The notes: generated by a model not told the origin, from the letters alone. A stretch of 64,000 nucleotides of DNA from Bacteroidota bacterium (GCA_013288745.1 JABDBG010000001.1:1-64000); one strand, 5' to 3'; shown: positions 9,192 to 17,134, counted from the first letter of the stretch. A program made the numbers and translations.

Positions 9192-10469
9192 TTAGTTTAA
9201 TTGTTTTGCCGGCGCGGAAACAGATGCCCCTAACAATTTCAAATGCTCGTAAAAATCAGGATATGATTTATTGATCGCTTCTGCTTCTTCAATAATGGTA
9301 TCACCTATTGCTTTTAATCCTGCTACCGCACAAGCCATTGCAATACGATGATCGTGATGAGAATGAACTGTTGCACCTTTAACGCCTTGTCCACCTTCTA
9401 TCAACATCAGGTCATCCTGTAATTTTATTGTAACGCCCATCTTACCAAATTCTTCCTGCAAAGTTAGTCCGCGGTTGCTTTCTTTGTGTTCTAATCTTTT
9501 TACGCCTTCTATCACTGTTGTTCCTTCGCAATAAGATGCCAATGCAACTAATGGCGGGAACAGATCAGGGCATTCAGTTGCATCAAAATGGAATGCCTGC
9601 AATTTACCCGGACCGACAACTATTTGTTTTTCTTCAATAGATAATTTTGCTTTTGACATATTCAATGCCTGCAATATTGCTTTATCTGCCTGTGTTGAAA
9701 ATACATCTAATCCTTTGATCGTAATTTCTCCTGCAACAGCACCCATTACTAATAAGAAGGCTGCTCCGCTCCAGTCACCTTCTACCGTATAGTGGATCGG
9801 GTTAGTGTTTAGAGGTCTAGGATTGATCAGGAATGATTCGTAATTATTATTAACAACATCATACCCAAAATGTTTCATCACCTGTAAGGTAAGATCGATA
9901 TAAGGTTTGCTTTTTAAATTATTCACTGTGATTGTAACAGGCGACGTTGCAGATTTGCCATAAGCAAATAGTAACCCTGTTAAAAATTGTGAGCTAAGAG
10001 AACCATCGATCGTAATATTTTTCGGTTGTAACGGTCCTTGTATTTTTATCGGAAGCTTGCCACCGTTCGATTGAATTTTGATTCCCAACTGAGGAAATAT
10101 CTCATCAAAGAAATTCATCGGGCGCGTTAATAAACTGCCTGTTCCGTTAATGGTAATTTCATTTTTATTCAATGCTGCAATTGGTGCAAACATTCTTATG
10201 CCTAATCCAGCTTCGCCACAATTCATTTCATTTCCAACAGCTTTCACATCATTCTTAATTCTTAATTCTTCATTCTTCATTTCAATAGAAGCTCCTAGTT
10301 TTTGGATCACATCTATCGCCGCCAGGTCATCATTGCTTTTACCCGGATTTGAGATAAACGTTTCCGCATCTGCCAGCAATGCAGCTGCACAAGCACGTTG
10401 CATAGAACTTTTAGAAGTAGGCGCCTGAATGGTTCCTGAAATATTCGAAGGATGTACTGTTACGATCAT
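9192..10469 (-). CDS. aroA: 3-phosphoshikimate 1-carboxyvinyltransferase (EPSP synthase)
   Basis: Transfers enolpyruvate from PEP to shikimate-3-phosphate. The substrate-binding SKSSMQRACAAALLA is at about 20-34. The GEAGLGIRMFAP block replaces the NAGTAMRPL of the E. coli enzyme; LFPPLVALA and HDHRIAMACA follow. At 425 aa it is of normal size. Its ATG abuts the aroB stop codon with no gap, suggesting translational coupling. About ten residues near 62-72 (KNEELRIKND) are encoded by a dispersed AT-rich repeat also found between aroB and the DAHP synthase gene. The catalytic residues are not touched, so the enzyme is probably active. Confidence 0.95.
   Translation of the reverse strand: MIVTVHPSNISGTIQAPTSKSSMQRACAAALLADAETFISNPGKSNDDLAAIDVIQKLGASIEMKNEELRIKNDVKAVGNEMNCGEAGLGIRMFAPIAALNKNEITINGTGSLLTRPMNFFDEIFPQLGIKIQSNGGKLPIKIQGPLQPKNITIDGSLSSQFLTGLLFAYGKSATSPVTITVNNLKSKPYIDLTLQVMKHFGYDVVNNNYESFLINPRPLNTNPIHYTVEGDWSGAAFLLVMGAVAGEITIKGLDVFSTQADKAILQALNMSKAKLSIEEKQIVVGPGKLQAFHFDATECPDLFPPLVALASYCEGTTVIEGVKRLEHKESNRGLTLQEEFGKMGVTIKLQDDLMLIEGGQGVKGATVHSHHDHRIAMACAVAGLKAIGDTIIEEAEAINKSYPDFYEHLKLLGASVSAPAKQLN
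10251..10281. repeat. Dispersed ATTCTTAATT repeat inside aroA
   Basis: A run of 10-bp-type units sits in frame within aroA. Seventeen bases (10251-10267) are identical to 11623-11639 in the aroB/DAHP-synthase gap. On the coding strand it reads as a charged helix-like peptide (NEELRIKN). Confidence 0.75.
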
Positions 10470-11498
10470 TTATAAACTCTGGTTAATTATAGTTTCTAAT
10501 TCAGTTAACGGAATTGGTTTTACAACCGCCTCGCCTATTTTATTTAATAAGATAAAGTTCATGCTGTTGCTAACTCTTTTCTTATCCATCTTCAACACTT
10601 CCCAGATCTTTGCTTTATCAAAATGCAATTGTATGGGAAGATGGTATTGATGTAATAATTTTTCAATTCTATGTTTTTCTTCGCGCGGAAAATGATTGAT
10701 CTTTTCTGACAATATGCTTGCTGCCACCATTCCAATACTTATCGCATGTCCGTGCAACAAAGCGTAGATATTTTCTATTGCATGTCCGATGGTATGTCCG
10801 AAATTCAACAACTTTCTATCGCCCGTTTCAAACTCATCATTTACAACTACGGTTGTTTTAATAGCAACATTGCGTTGTATCAATTCATCCAGTAACTTTT
10901 TATCCGATTGAAACGATTCTAAGGATCTGCTTTCTAAGAAGGAGAACAATTCAGCATCTTTTATGCAGGCATGTTTAATGATCTCTGCAAAACCATTTAC
11001 CCATTGTTCCTTTGGTAAAGTATCTAAAAAAGAATAATCAAATAGTAAAAAGGCGGGTTGTTTAATGAGTCCTGCAAGGTTTTTATAAACCCCTACGTCA
11101 ACACCGTTCTTACCTCCGATCGCAGCATCAACACTTGCTAAAATGGTTGTTGGGATAAATCCGAATTTTAATCCGCGCATATAGATCGAAGCGGCATAGC
11201 CTGTAATATCAGTAACTACACCTCCGCCAACGCCAACAATAAATGTTTTTCTATCCGCTTCAAAAGCTATCAGCTGTTGAATGATCTCATCTACTGCAGC
11301 TTGTTGCTTATGTTCTTCTCCGGCCTTTAATACGATGATCTTCCAGCCTGCAAATTTTGCATGGTGCTGGTGGTAAACATGTTCATCTGTAACAATGATG
11401 GTACTTTCTTTCTGCACCAGTTCTTCCAAATAAGAAAAGCTTGCATCAAAATAATAAGACACTTTGCTATTTCCGATCTGAATGTTACTTTCTTTCAT
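10470..11498 (-). CDS. aroB: 3-dehydroquinate synthase
   Basis: NAD- and Zn-dependent cyclisation of DAHP to 3-dehydroquinate (342 aa). Seen: the NAD-binding GVGGGVVTDITGYAAS, the following FIPTTILASVDAAIGGKNGVD, and the metal-site regions LLNFGHTIGHAIE and LLHGHAISIGM. The length is typical. Its stop codon touches the aroA start. Upstream, a 134-bp inverted-repeat block separates it from the DAHP synthase/chorismate mutase gene. aroD, aroE and aroK are not in the window. Confidence 0.95.
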   Translation of the reverse strand: MKESNIQIGNSKVSYYFDASFSYLEELVQKESTIIVTDEHVYHQHHAKFAGWKIIVLKAGEEHKQQAAVDEIIQQLIAFEADRKTFIVGVGGGVVTDITGYAASIYMRGLKFGFIPTTILASVDAAIGGKNGVDVGVYKNLAGLIKQPAFLLFDYSFLDTLPKEQWVNGFAEIIKHACIKDAELFSFLESRSLESFQSDKKLLDELIQRNVAIKTTVVVNDEFETGDRKLLNFGHTIGHAIENIYALLHGHAISIGMVAASILSEKINHFPREEKHRIEKLLHQYHLPIQLHFDKAKIWEVLKMDKKRVSNSMNFILLNKIGEAVVKPIPLTELETIINQSL

Positions 11499-11632
11499 AA
11501 TTAAGAATTAATAATTAAGAATTAATAATTCCATCAAATTAAAGAGTAGCCTTTTTCCTGATAGTGAGAAAATTTATCCAAAAGATCAAACAAGTTTGAT
11601 CTGAAAAAATTCTTAATTATTAATTCTTAATT
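11499..11632. repeat. 25-bp perfect inverted repeat with internal hairpin between aroB and DAHP synthase gene
   Basis: 11499-11523 is the exact reverse complement of 11608-11632. Between the arms, 11583-11591 and 11594-11602 form a 9-bp stem with a 2-nt loop, followed on the minus strand by TTTT. The block is AT-rich, lies within the operon, and could act as a weak internal terminator or a transcript-stability element. Confidence 0.85.
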
Positions 11633-11645
11633 CTTAATTAAAATT

Positions 11646-12734
11646 CTAGGAGTTCATTATTTTATTCTGGTGATTGATCGATTCTAAGTGAACGGCATCG
11701 TAATATTTTTCTACGAACTCTTTACTTAGACCTAATCCTTCACCTTTTTTGAAAGCTCTTTCTAACAATTCGTTCCAACGATTTGTTTGCAAGATGGTAA
11801 TGTTATTATCTTTTTTGTATTGACCGATCTTATCAGCGATTTTCATACGGTTGCTCAATAATAAAAGTAATTCATCATCAACATGGTTGATCTGCTCTCT
11901 TAGTGTAGCCAATGCCGTTAGGAACTCTTGCTTATCGGTTGTTTCAGAACGCCATGTTAGTGCATCCAATATTTCAGCCAAACGCTCAGGAGTAATTTGT
12001 TGTTTAGCATCGCTCCATGCATTATCCGGATCAATATGACTTTCGATCATGATACCATCAAATCCAAGATCGATACTTTTTTGAGAAACCGATTGTAAGA
12101 TATCTCTGCGGCCGCTGATATGAGATGGATCACAGATCAATAACATTTCAGGGAACCTGCGTTTCATTTCAATTGGCAAATGCCACATTGGAGCATTACG
12201 GTATTCTGTATTACCATAGTTAGAGAATCCACGGTGGATCATACCAACTTGTTTTAAACCTGCTTTTTGTAAACGCTCGATACCACCACTCCATAATTCA
12301 AGATCAGGATTGATAGGATTTTTGATCAACACAGGCACATCAACACCACGCAATGCATCAGCAACTTCCTGCACACTGAAAGGGTTAACGGTTGTTCTTG
12401 CACCAACCCAAAGCATATCTACACCAAAGCTCAACGCATCCTCTACGTGTTTCGCTGTAGCAACTTCTACTGTTATAGGTAAACCTGTAATTTTTTTAGC
12501 TTGTACTAACCAAGGCAGACCTTTTACACCGATCCCTTCAAACAATCCTGGTTTAGTGCGTGGTTTCCAGATACCGGCACGTAAAATATCGATCTTACCG
12601 GTCTTTGCTAAACGTGTAGCTGTTTCAATCACTTGTTCTTCAGTTTCAGCACTACAAGGGCCACTGATTATCAATGGACGCTTGTTCCATTTTTCTTGTA
12701 TTAGGTCTTTCATCGGTTTTGTTTCTGTTTGCAT
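11646..12734 (-). CDS. Bifunctional DAHP synthase / chorismate mutase
   Basis: Fusion of 362 aa. The N-terminal 1-260 is a type I beta DAHP synthase (PEP + erythrose-4-phosphate to DAHP), with ISGPCSAET near 20, LRAGIWKPRTKPG, GMIHRGFSNYG and LICDPSHISGRR. The C-terminal ~95 residues are an AroQ-class chorismate mutase helix bundle (LREQINHVDDELLLLLSNRMKIADKIGQYK). One polypeptide thus opens the shikimate pathway and commits chorismate to prephenate, used by the neighbouring tyrA and pheA products. The fused mutase often allosterically controls the synthase in such enzymes. It is the fourth structural gene of the operon. Confidence 0.93.
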   Translation of the reverse strand: MQTETKPMKDLIQEKWNKRPLIISGPCSAETEEQVIETATRLAKTGKIDILRAGIWKPRTKPGLFEGIGVKGLPWLVQAKKITGLPITVEVATAKHVEDALSFGVDMLWVGARTTVNPFSVQEVADALRGVDVPVLIKNPINPDLELWSGGIERLQKAGLKQVGMIHRGFSNYGNTEYRNAPMWHLPIEMKRRFPEMLLICDPSHISGRRDILQSVSQKSIDLGFDGIMIESHIDPDNAWSDAKQQITPERLAEILDALTWRSETTDKQEFLTALATLREQINHVDDELLLLLSNRMKIADKIGQYKKDNNITILQTNRWNELLERAFKKGEGLGLSKEFVEKYYDAVHLESINHQNKIMNS

Positions 12735-12821
12735 TGTAAAATTAGTTTTATATTAGCAATCTTTCATTTATTTAATGTATTGATTTTTATATACTTATAA
12801 TAAAAATACAATATTTTGTTT

Positions 12822-13676
12822 CTATTTTTCTCTGTCCAATACCTTCTTGATCTTATTGGCATTTTCCATTAGTTCCGCAAGGTACTCATAATTCTCCTTT
12901 TCTAAGCAAGATTTGAATTTTCTTAGCTGTGCGATATGTTCGTTTAAAACATCTAATACATTCTCTCTATTCTGCATAAATATCGGTGCCCACATAGCCG
13001 GATTGCTCCTTGCCAAACGAACCGTACTTTCAAAACCACCGCCTGCTAATTCAAAAATGGCATCTTCTTCTTTTTCTTTCTCCAATACTGTATTCGCTAA
13101 CGCGAAAGAAGTAATGTGAGAAATATGACTTACATATGCTGCATGAATATCATGATTGGCTGCATCCATGTAAATGATGTGCATGCCTAATTTTTTGTAA
13201 ATAGTTTCTACCAATTCTTCCGCAGCTTTATCACTTTTTTCTTTTTCACAAATAACACAGGCTCTCCCTTTAAATGCATTTTCTTTTACCGCTGCTTCCG
13301 GACCGCTGAATTCTGTACCCCACATCGGATGTGTTGCAACAAAACGTTTACGCATCGGATGATTTGCCAAAGCTTTACACAAAGCATTTTTTGTTGAACC
13401 TGCATCTACTACAATCTGTTTATCGGTGATCATGTTCATGATCTTTTCCATCATTGGAATAGTTGCATCAACAGGTATGGCTACATAAATAAAATCACTT
13501 TGCTTAACCGCATCTTCCAACGACATCGCTTCATCGATCAATCCTAAAGCCAAAGCTTTTTGTTCGCTCTCCTTCGTTCTGCTTACACCAATTACTTTAG
13601 TAGCAAAGCCGTGCTCTTTCATTGCTAATGCAAATGAACCGCTGATCAAACCAACACCTACTATAGTTACTGTCAT
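12822..13676 (-). CDS. tyrA: Prephenate dehydrogenase
   Basis: Oxidative decarboxylation of prephenate to 4-hydroxyphenylpyruvate for tyrosine (284 aa). The Rossmann motif VGVGLISGSFALAMKEHG lies at residues 6-23. A prephenate-binding region follows (VATHPMWGTEFSGPE near 115, with the His of THPM). A helical dimerisation half completes the protein. There is no ACT domain at the C-terminus, so feedback control by tyrosine would have to come from elsewhere. It lies 87 nt upstream of the DAHP synthase gene and 42 nt downstream of the aminotransferase gene in one transcription unit. Confidence 0.92.
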   Translation of the reverse strand: MTVTIVGVGLISGSFALAMKEHGFATKVIGVSRTKESEQKALALGLIDEAMSLEDAVKQSDFIYVAIPVDATIPMMEKIMNMITDKQIVVDAGSTKNALCKALANHPMRKRFVATHPMWGTEFSGPEAAVKENAFKGRACVICEKEKSDKAAEELVETIYKKLGMHIIYMDAANHDIHAAYVSHISHITSFALANTVLEKEKEEDAIFELAGGGFESTVRLARSNPAMWAPIFMQNRENVLDVLNEHIAQLRKFKSCLEKENYEYLAELMENANKIKKVLDREK

Positions 13677-13696
13677 AATTAATTTATTATTTTGAT

Positions 13697-13768
13697 GGAA
13701 CGCAGATTTTTATGATTATTATGATTTTATCATGATTGCATCTTGACGATCATGATGATCAGCGTTCG
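13697..13768. repeat. Palindromic GAACGC/GCGTTC element overlapping the aminotransferase 3' end
   Basis: GAACGC at 13698-13703 and GCGTTC at 13762-13767 bound a 70-bp segment of ATGAT/ATCAT units with dyad symmetry. The aminotransferase stop codon (13719) lies inside, so the last ~16 codons of that gene are repeat-derived. Confidence 0.7.
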
Positions 13769-14915
13769 ATCCTTTTATTCTTGCAATTGCGTCTTCAAAC
13801 CTTTCGATACTTCCGCACAAACTAACACGAATATATTTATCGCCTGCATTTCCGAATATGCCACCGGGTGTGATAAATACATTTGCATTGTACAATACTT
13901 CATCAGCCAATTCATATCCGTCTTTATACTTCGCAGGTATCTTTGCCCACATGAACATCCCTACCTGGTCTTTTGAATAAGTGCAGTTCAACAGATCTAA
14001 CAGCTCATATACTTTTTCTCTTCTTGAATTGTATACTTTGTTCACACTATCGTGCCAGTCTTTTCCTAAGCTCAACGCCTTTGCTGAAGCCAGTTGTAAC
14101 GGTAAAAACATTCCGCTATCCATATTACTTTTAAAGCGTAATACTTCATCAATCCTATCTTTAGCGCCTACTAACATACCTATTCTCCAGCCGGCCATAT
14201 TATGTGATTTGCTTAAAGAATTCAATTCGATCACAATATCTTTTGCACCTTCAACGCTTAACAAACTCAATGGTTCTTCATTCAAAATAAAACTGTATGG
14301 ATTATCATGAACGATCAAAATATTATGTCTTTTACCGAAGGCAACGATCCTTTCGAATAATTTTCTGTTGCCGTTTTGTCCGGTTGGCATTTGCGGATAA
14401 TTCACAAACATCAATTTTACTTTGCTTAGATCTTTTCTTTCTAATTCAGCAAAATTCGGTTCGTAATGATTTTCTTCTTTCAGGTCATAATCAACACAAG
14501 TACCATTGGCTATTTTAACCGCGCTTCTGTAGGTTGGATAGCCGGGATTTGGTACCAATGCTTCATCACCTTCATTCAAATACGTCATACAGATATGCAT
14601 GATACCTTCTTTACTACCGATCAATGGTAAAATTTCTGTATCAACATTCAGCTCAACATTGTACCATTTTTTATACCAGTCGCTAATTGCTTTGCGCAAG
14701 ATCGGCGAGCCTTTGTAATTCTGATACGCATGTACATTCGGCTTTACGCTTTCTTCACTTAACACTTTGATCACATCGGGATGCGGCGGCAGATCAGGAC
14801 TACCGATACCCAGATTGATTACCTGTTTGCCGGCTTTATTCATTTCATCTATCTCTCTTAATTTAGTAGAGAAATAATATTCGCCGATGCCTTCTAATCT
14901 TTTTGCTGTTTTCAT
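13719..14915 (-). CDS. PLP-dependent class I/II aminotransferase, probably aromatic
   Basis: Fold-type I aminotransferase (398 aa). The PLP lysine is in LNSLSKSHNMAGWRIG, FVNYPQMPTGQ corresponds to the NYPxNPTG block, and the C-terminal arginine region is IRVSLCGSIERFEDAI. It resembles LL-diaminopimelate aminotransferase-like proteins. However, it sits between pheA and tyrA, so the likely job is transamination of phenylpyruvate and hydroxyphenylpyruvate, the last step to Phe and Tyr. The C-terminal tail after RIKG (SNADHHDRQDAIMIKS) is encoded by a palindromic repeat and is probably not ancestral. Substrate assignment rests on operon context. Confidence 0.85.
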   Translation of the reverse strand: MKTAKRLEGIGEYYFSTKLREIDEMNKAGKQVINLGIGSPDLPPHPDVIKVLSEESVKPNVHAYQNYKGSPILRKAISDWYKKWYNVELNVDTEILPLIGSKEGIMHICMTYLNEGDEALVPNPGYPTYRSAVKIANGTCVDYDLKEENHYEPNFAELERKDLSKVKLMFVNYPQMPTGQNGNRKLFERIVAFGKRHNILIVHDNPYSFILNEEPLSLLSVEGAKDIVIELNSLSKSHNMAGWRIGMLVGAKDRIDEVLRFKSNMDSGMFLPLQLASAKALSLGKDWHDSVNKVYNSRREKVYELLDLLNCTYSKDQVGMFMWAKIPAKYKDGYELADEVLYNANVFITPGGIFGNAGDKYIRVSLCGSIERFEDAIARIKGSNADHHDRQDAIMIKS

Positions 14916-14957
14916 TTATGTTTTTATTACACGAATTTTATTCACTAATTACACTAA
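14916..14957. repeat. AT-rich repeat-like linker between pheA and the aminotransferase gene
   Basis: The 42-bp gap is almost wholly made of CACGAATTTTATTCACTAATTACACTAATTA-type units, including ACTAATTACACTAATTA, which repeats itself. It looks like another dispersed intergenic repeat; no terminator stem is formed. Confidence 0.45.
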
Positions 14958-15833
14958 TTATTTTGGAGCGTTACCATTTTTATACACTCCATATACTTTC
15001 AGATCTTCTGTTAAAGCTTTCATGCTTTTGACTACTTTATTAAATTGTTTCAGGTCATCAAACTCAACATCTGCATGAAAAGAATATTTCCAATCACTAC
15101 CCGGTATTGGGAAAGATTGCAGCTTGCTTAAGTTCACTCCTTCATCCGCAATTTTTGTCAAAACCTTTGCCAGACTACCTTTTGAATGATCTGTATGAAA
15201 ATTAATCGAGGCTTTATTAGCATTTTCAATTTCATTTGCTACTTCTTCTCTCTGCAAGATTAAAAACCTTGTATAATTATGCTTGAGTGTTTGAATACCA
15301 GGAGCAATAATATCAAGATCATACAATTCAGCAGCTAACTTACTCGCTATCGCAGCAATATGTTTGCTTTTGTGTTGTTGAATATGTTTTGCACTCAACG
15401 CTGTATCTTCCGATTCTATTAATTTCCAATTGTATTTATCCAAAAAACCAAAGCATTGCTGAATGGCCATTGGATGAGAATGTACTTCTTTGATATCTTC
15501 TAAACTAACACCTTTGTTTACCAATAGATTTTGTTTGATCTGCAGGTAAACTTCTCCAACGATCTTCAGGTTGCTCTTTTGCAACAGATTGTAATTAGGC
15601 AAAATGCTTCCGGCAATTGAATTTTCTATTGCCATTACACCTCCATCGCTTTCTTTTTTGTTAGCAGCAATTTTAACCACTTCACGAAAAGTTGAGCAAC
15701 AAATAACTTCTACCTCTTTTCCAAAGAACTGTCTTGATGCTTCCTGATGAAAACTGCCCTCAAAACCCTGTATAGAAACCTTCACCTTCGAAGAGGCCGG
15801 TGTAGGATTGATTGATTTATTTATTTTATTCAT
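14958..15833 (-). CDS. pheA: Prephenate dehydratase
   Basis: Converts prephenate to phenylpyruvate. It is monofunctional (291 aa), since the chorismate mutase is fused to DAHP synthase instead. The dehydratase domain spans about 15-200: FEGSFHQEAS, AIENSIAGSILPNY, and the diagnostic TRFLIL block. A C-terminal ACT domain starts near 209, with KLQSFPIPGSDWKYSFHADVE in place of the ESRP Phe-binding motif, so allosteric inhibition by phenylalanine is likely. It is the first structural gene of the operon and follows the attenuator at 15863-16042. Confidence 0.94.
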   Translation of the reverse strand: MNKINKSINPTPASSKVKVSIQGFEGSFHQEASRQFFGKEVEVICCSTFREVVKIAANKKESDGGVMAIENSIAGSILPNYNLLQKSNLKIVGEVYLQIKQNLLVNKGVSLEDIKEVHSHPMAIQQCFGFLDKYNWKLIESEDTALSAKHIQQHKSKHIAAIASKLAAELYDLDIIAPGIQTLKHNYTRFLILQREEVANEIENANKASINFHTDHSKGSLAKVLTKIADEGVNLSKLQSFPIPGSDWKYSFHADVEFDDLKQFNKVVKSMKALTEDLKVYGVYKNGNAPK

Positions 15834-15862
15834 TTAGTTCGCTTGACCGTTAGGACTTTAGG

Positions 15863-15899
15863 TAAACAAAGAATCCCAGCTATTTAGCCGGGATTCTTT
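15863..15899 (-). terminator. Attenuator terminator of the aromatic operon
   Basis: On the minus strand, 15899-15868 folds into a 14-bp stem (AAAGAATCCCGGCT with its partner, one G-T pair) around a 4-nt loop, ending in TTTGTTT. It lies 31 nt after the leader-peptide stop and about 35 nt before the pheA ATG. Transcription must pass it to reach pheA. Confidence 0.85.
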
Positions 15900-15930
15900 T
15901 ATGTTAATTAGTTATTTCTATTTTTCATTC

Positions 15931-16002
15931 TTAACAAAAGACTCCCGTACTATTTCTAAAATAGTAGCTAAAATAAAATCGAGTATTTGTTGTTAGTGCC
16001 AT
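15931..16002 (-). CDS. Phe/Tyr attenuation leader peptide (23 aa)
   Basis: Short ORF (ATG 16002, TAA 15931) encoding 23 residues. The core is RFYFSYYF: three Phe and three Tyr within eight codons, with another Phe near the end (GVFC). This fits a ribosome-stalling control peptide sensing charged tRNA-Phe and tRNA-Tyr. The last codons contain CGGGAGTCTTT, which can pair with the 5' arm of the downstream terminator (AAAGAATCCCG, 10 of 11 bp) and form an antiterminator. A ribosome stalled at the aromatic codons leaves this arm free; one reaching the stop codon masks it. The ATG is only 9 nt after the -7 box, so the message is nearly leaderless. Confidence 0.85.
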   Translation of the reverse strand: MALTTNTRFYFSYYFRNSTGVFC

Positions 16003-16011
16003 AATGAGTTG

Positions 16012-16042
16012 CAAAAATAAGTAAGGTAAATGTAATTGCAAA
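16012..16042 (-). promoter_or_regulatory. Promoter of the aromatic amino acid operon
   Basis: Minus strand: TTTG (16042-16039), exactly 19 nt, then TATTTTTG (16019-16012). This is a full match to the Bacteroidota -33/-7 consensus, placing the transcription start within a few bases of the leader-peptide ATG. Confidence 0.85.
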
Positions 16043-16043
16043 A

Positions 16044-16078
16044 TAAATAAAACTAAAACGCCCCTAGGAATAGGGGCG
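16044..16078 (-). terminator. Terminator after the first mini-lipoprotein gene
   Basis: On the minus strand an 8-bp stem CGCCCCTA/TAGGGGCG with a TTCC tetraloop is followed by TTTTAGTTTTATTT. It ends the lipoprotein gene at 16154 and lies directly before the aromatic-operon promoter. Confidence 0.85.
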
Positions 16079-16153
16079 ACTTTAACGATTGCTTGCCATA
16101 TGAAAATCTTTAAACCGGATACTTCCAACAAACAATCTTTTTCCGGTCACTAA

Positions 16154-16366
16154 TTATTTCTTAGTAGTGTCAGCCATCATTTTAGTGGTGTCTTTTACCA
16201 TTTTAGATGAATCCATCTTAGTGGTGTCAGTTGCCATTTTAGTTGTATCAACAATTTTAGTTGAATCAACTTTAGTTGAATCAGTTGTTGCAGTTGCAGT
16301 TGTTGAACCACCGCCACAAGCAGTTAGAGCCGTAGCTACTACGATTACGAAAAGTACTTTTTTCAT
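16154..16366 (-). CDS. Mini-lipoprotein with Thr/Asp/Lys repeats (copy 1)
   Basis: 70-aa predicted lipoprotein. The signal peptide ends in lipobox LTAC (Cys17) followed by GGG. The mature part is a low-complexity series of D-[ST]-[ST]-K units separated by one to four residues, with no globular domain. It is a paralogue of the genes at 16525 and 16866, with nearly identical signal peptides. An ATTAAG...TATATATAA motif lies upstream at 16398-16421. The function is unknown; a flexible surface or periplasmic polymer is one possibility. Confidence 0.75.
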   Translation of the reverse strand: MKKVLFVIVVATALTACGGGSTTATATTDSTKVDSTKIVDTTKMATDTTKMDSSKMVKDTTKMMADTTKK

Positions 16367-16430
16367 GCGTTAAGTTTTTAATTGTTAAGAGAGAGATTTA
16401 TATATATAATATACTTAATACTACAAATTT

Positions 16431-16484
16431 AAAAAGGTAACCCAGCATTTGAAAGAATTTTCAGTGCAGGATTACCTTTTTTTT
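16431..16484. terminator. Long hairpin between mini-lipoprotein copies 1 and 2
   Basis: AAAAAGGTAA (16431-16440) pairs with TTACCTTTTT, with a partly paired inner region and A/T runs on both sides, so it could terminate transcription either way. It follows copy 2 and precedes copy 1. Confidence 0.7.
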
Positions 16485-16524
16485 AAATTTCGACCTGATT
16501 ATTATCAAATAATCGCAGTTTTAA

Positions 16525-16737
16525 TTATTTTTTAGTTGTATCAGCTACAACTTTAGTAGAATCTTTCTTAGTAGAATCAACAACAATTTTAGTTGTGTCA
16601 GTAGCTAATTTAGAAGAATCAACGATTTTAGTTGAATCAACTTTAGTTGAATCAGTTGTTGCAGTTGCAGTTGATGCACCACCACCACAAGCTGTTAGAG
16701 CAGCAGCAGTAACGAAAACGAAAAGTACTTTTTTCAT
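16525..16737 (-). CDS. Mini-lipoprotein with Thr/Asp/Lys repeats (copy 2)
   Basis: 70-aa paralogue of the flanking genes. The signal peptide has lipobox LTAC (Cys17), followed by GGG and a mature chain of TDSTK / VDSTK-type units. Signal-peptide and early mature residues match copy 1 almost throughout, while the repeat tails have diverged in unit number and order. The upstream element at 16761-16781 (CTTAATAC with TTATATATA on the plus strand) matches those of the other copies. Tandem duplication is evident; no function can be assigned. Confidence 0.75.
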   Translation of the reverse strand: MKKVLFVFVTAAALTACGGGASTATATTDSTKVDSTKIVDSSKLATDTTKIVVDSTKKDSTKVVADTTKK

Positions 16738-16789
16738 GTTTTTGGTTTTGAGTGTTAAAATTATATATAGCCCCTTAATACTAAGAACT

Positions 16790-16847
16790 AAAAAAGGTAA
16801 CCCGGCATTTTGAAAATATTTTCAAATGCCCGATTACCTTTTTTTAT
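16790..16847. terminator. Long hairpin between mini-lipoprotein copies 2 and 3
   Basis: AAAAAAGGTAA (16790-16800) pairs with TTACCTTTTTT, and the inner CGGCATTTTGAAAA also pairs with TTTTCAAATGCCCG. It is the strongest of the three related hairpins, with T runs in both directions. Confidence 0.8.
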
Positions 16848-16865
16848 AAAGCTTTACCTGGTCTA

Positions 16866-17072
16866 CTATTTTTTAGTAGTATCAGCTACAGCAGTAGTTG
16901 AATCTTTCTTAGTTGAATCTACTGTTACTTTAGAAGCAGTCGAGTCAACTGTTACAATTTTAGTAGAATCTACTACTACTTTAGTTGAATCAGTTGTTGT
17001 TGAAGTTGAAGTTGATCCACCACAAGCTGTAAGTGCAGCAGCAGTAACGATAACGAAAAGTACTTTTTTCAT
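16866..17072 (-). CDS. Mini-lipoprotein with Thr/Asp/Lys repeats (copy 3)
   Basis: 68-aa third paralogue: signal peptide with lipobox LTAC (Cys17), then GGSTSTSTT and VDSTK repeats. It is the copy nearest to the divergent sigma-factor gene at 17214. The upstream element at 17097-17119 matches those of copies 1 and 2. No structured domain is visible. Co-regulation with the sigma factor is an inference from position and motif sharing. Confidence 0.72.
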   Translation of the reverse strand: MKKVLFVIVTAAALTACGGSTSTSTTTDSTKVVVDSTKIVTVDSTASKVTVDSTKKDSTTAVADTTKK

Positions 17073-17134
17073 GTTTTTGGTTTTAGAAAGTGTAAATTAT
17101 ATATATAATACACTTAATGTCAATTGTTAAAAAA

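Noticed and set aside
15868-15899. Plain upstream terminator unrelated to pheA control
   Set aside because: It lies between the operon promoter with its leader peptide and pheA, and its 5' arm has a competing partner in the leader, so attenuation explains it better.
16810-17130. 106-aa plus-strand ORF
   Set aside because: Antisense to mini-lipoprotein copy 3 and its low-complexity repeats; no independent signal.
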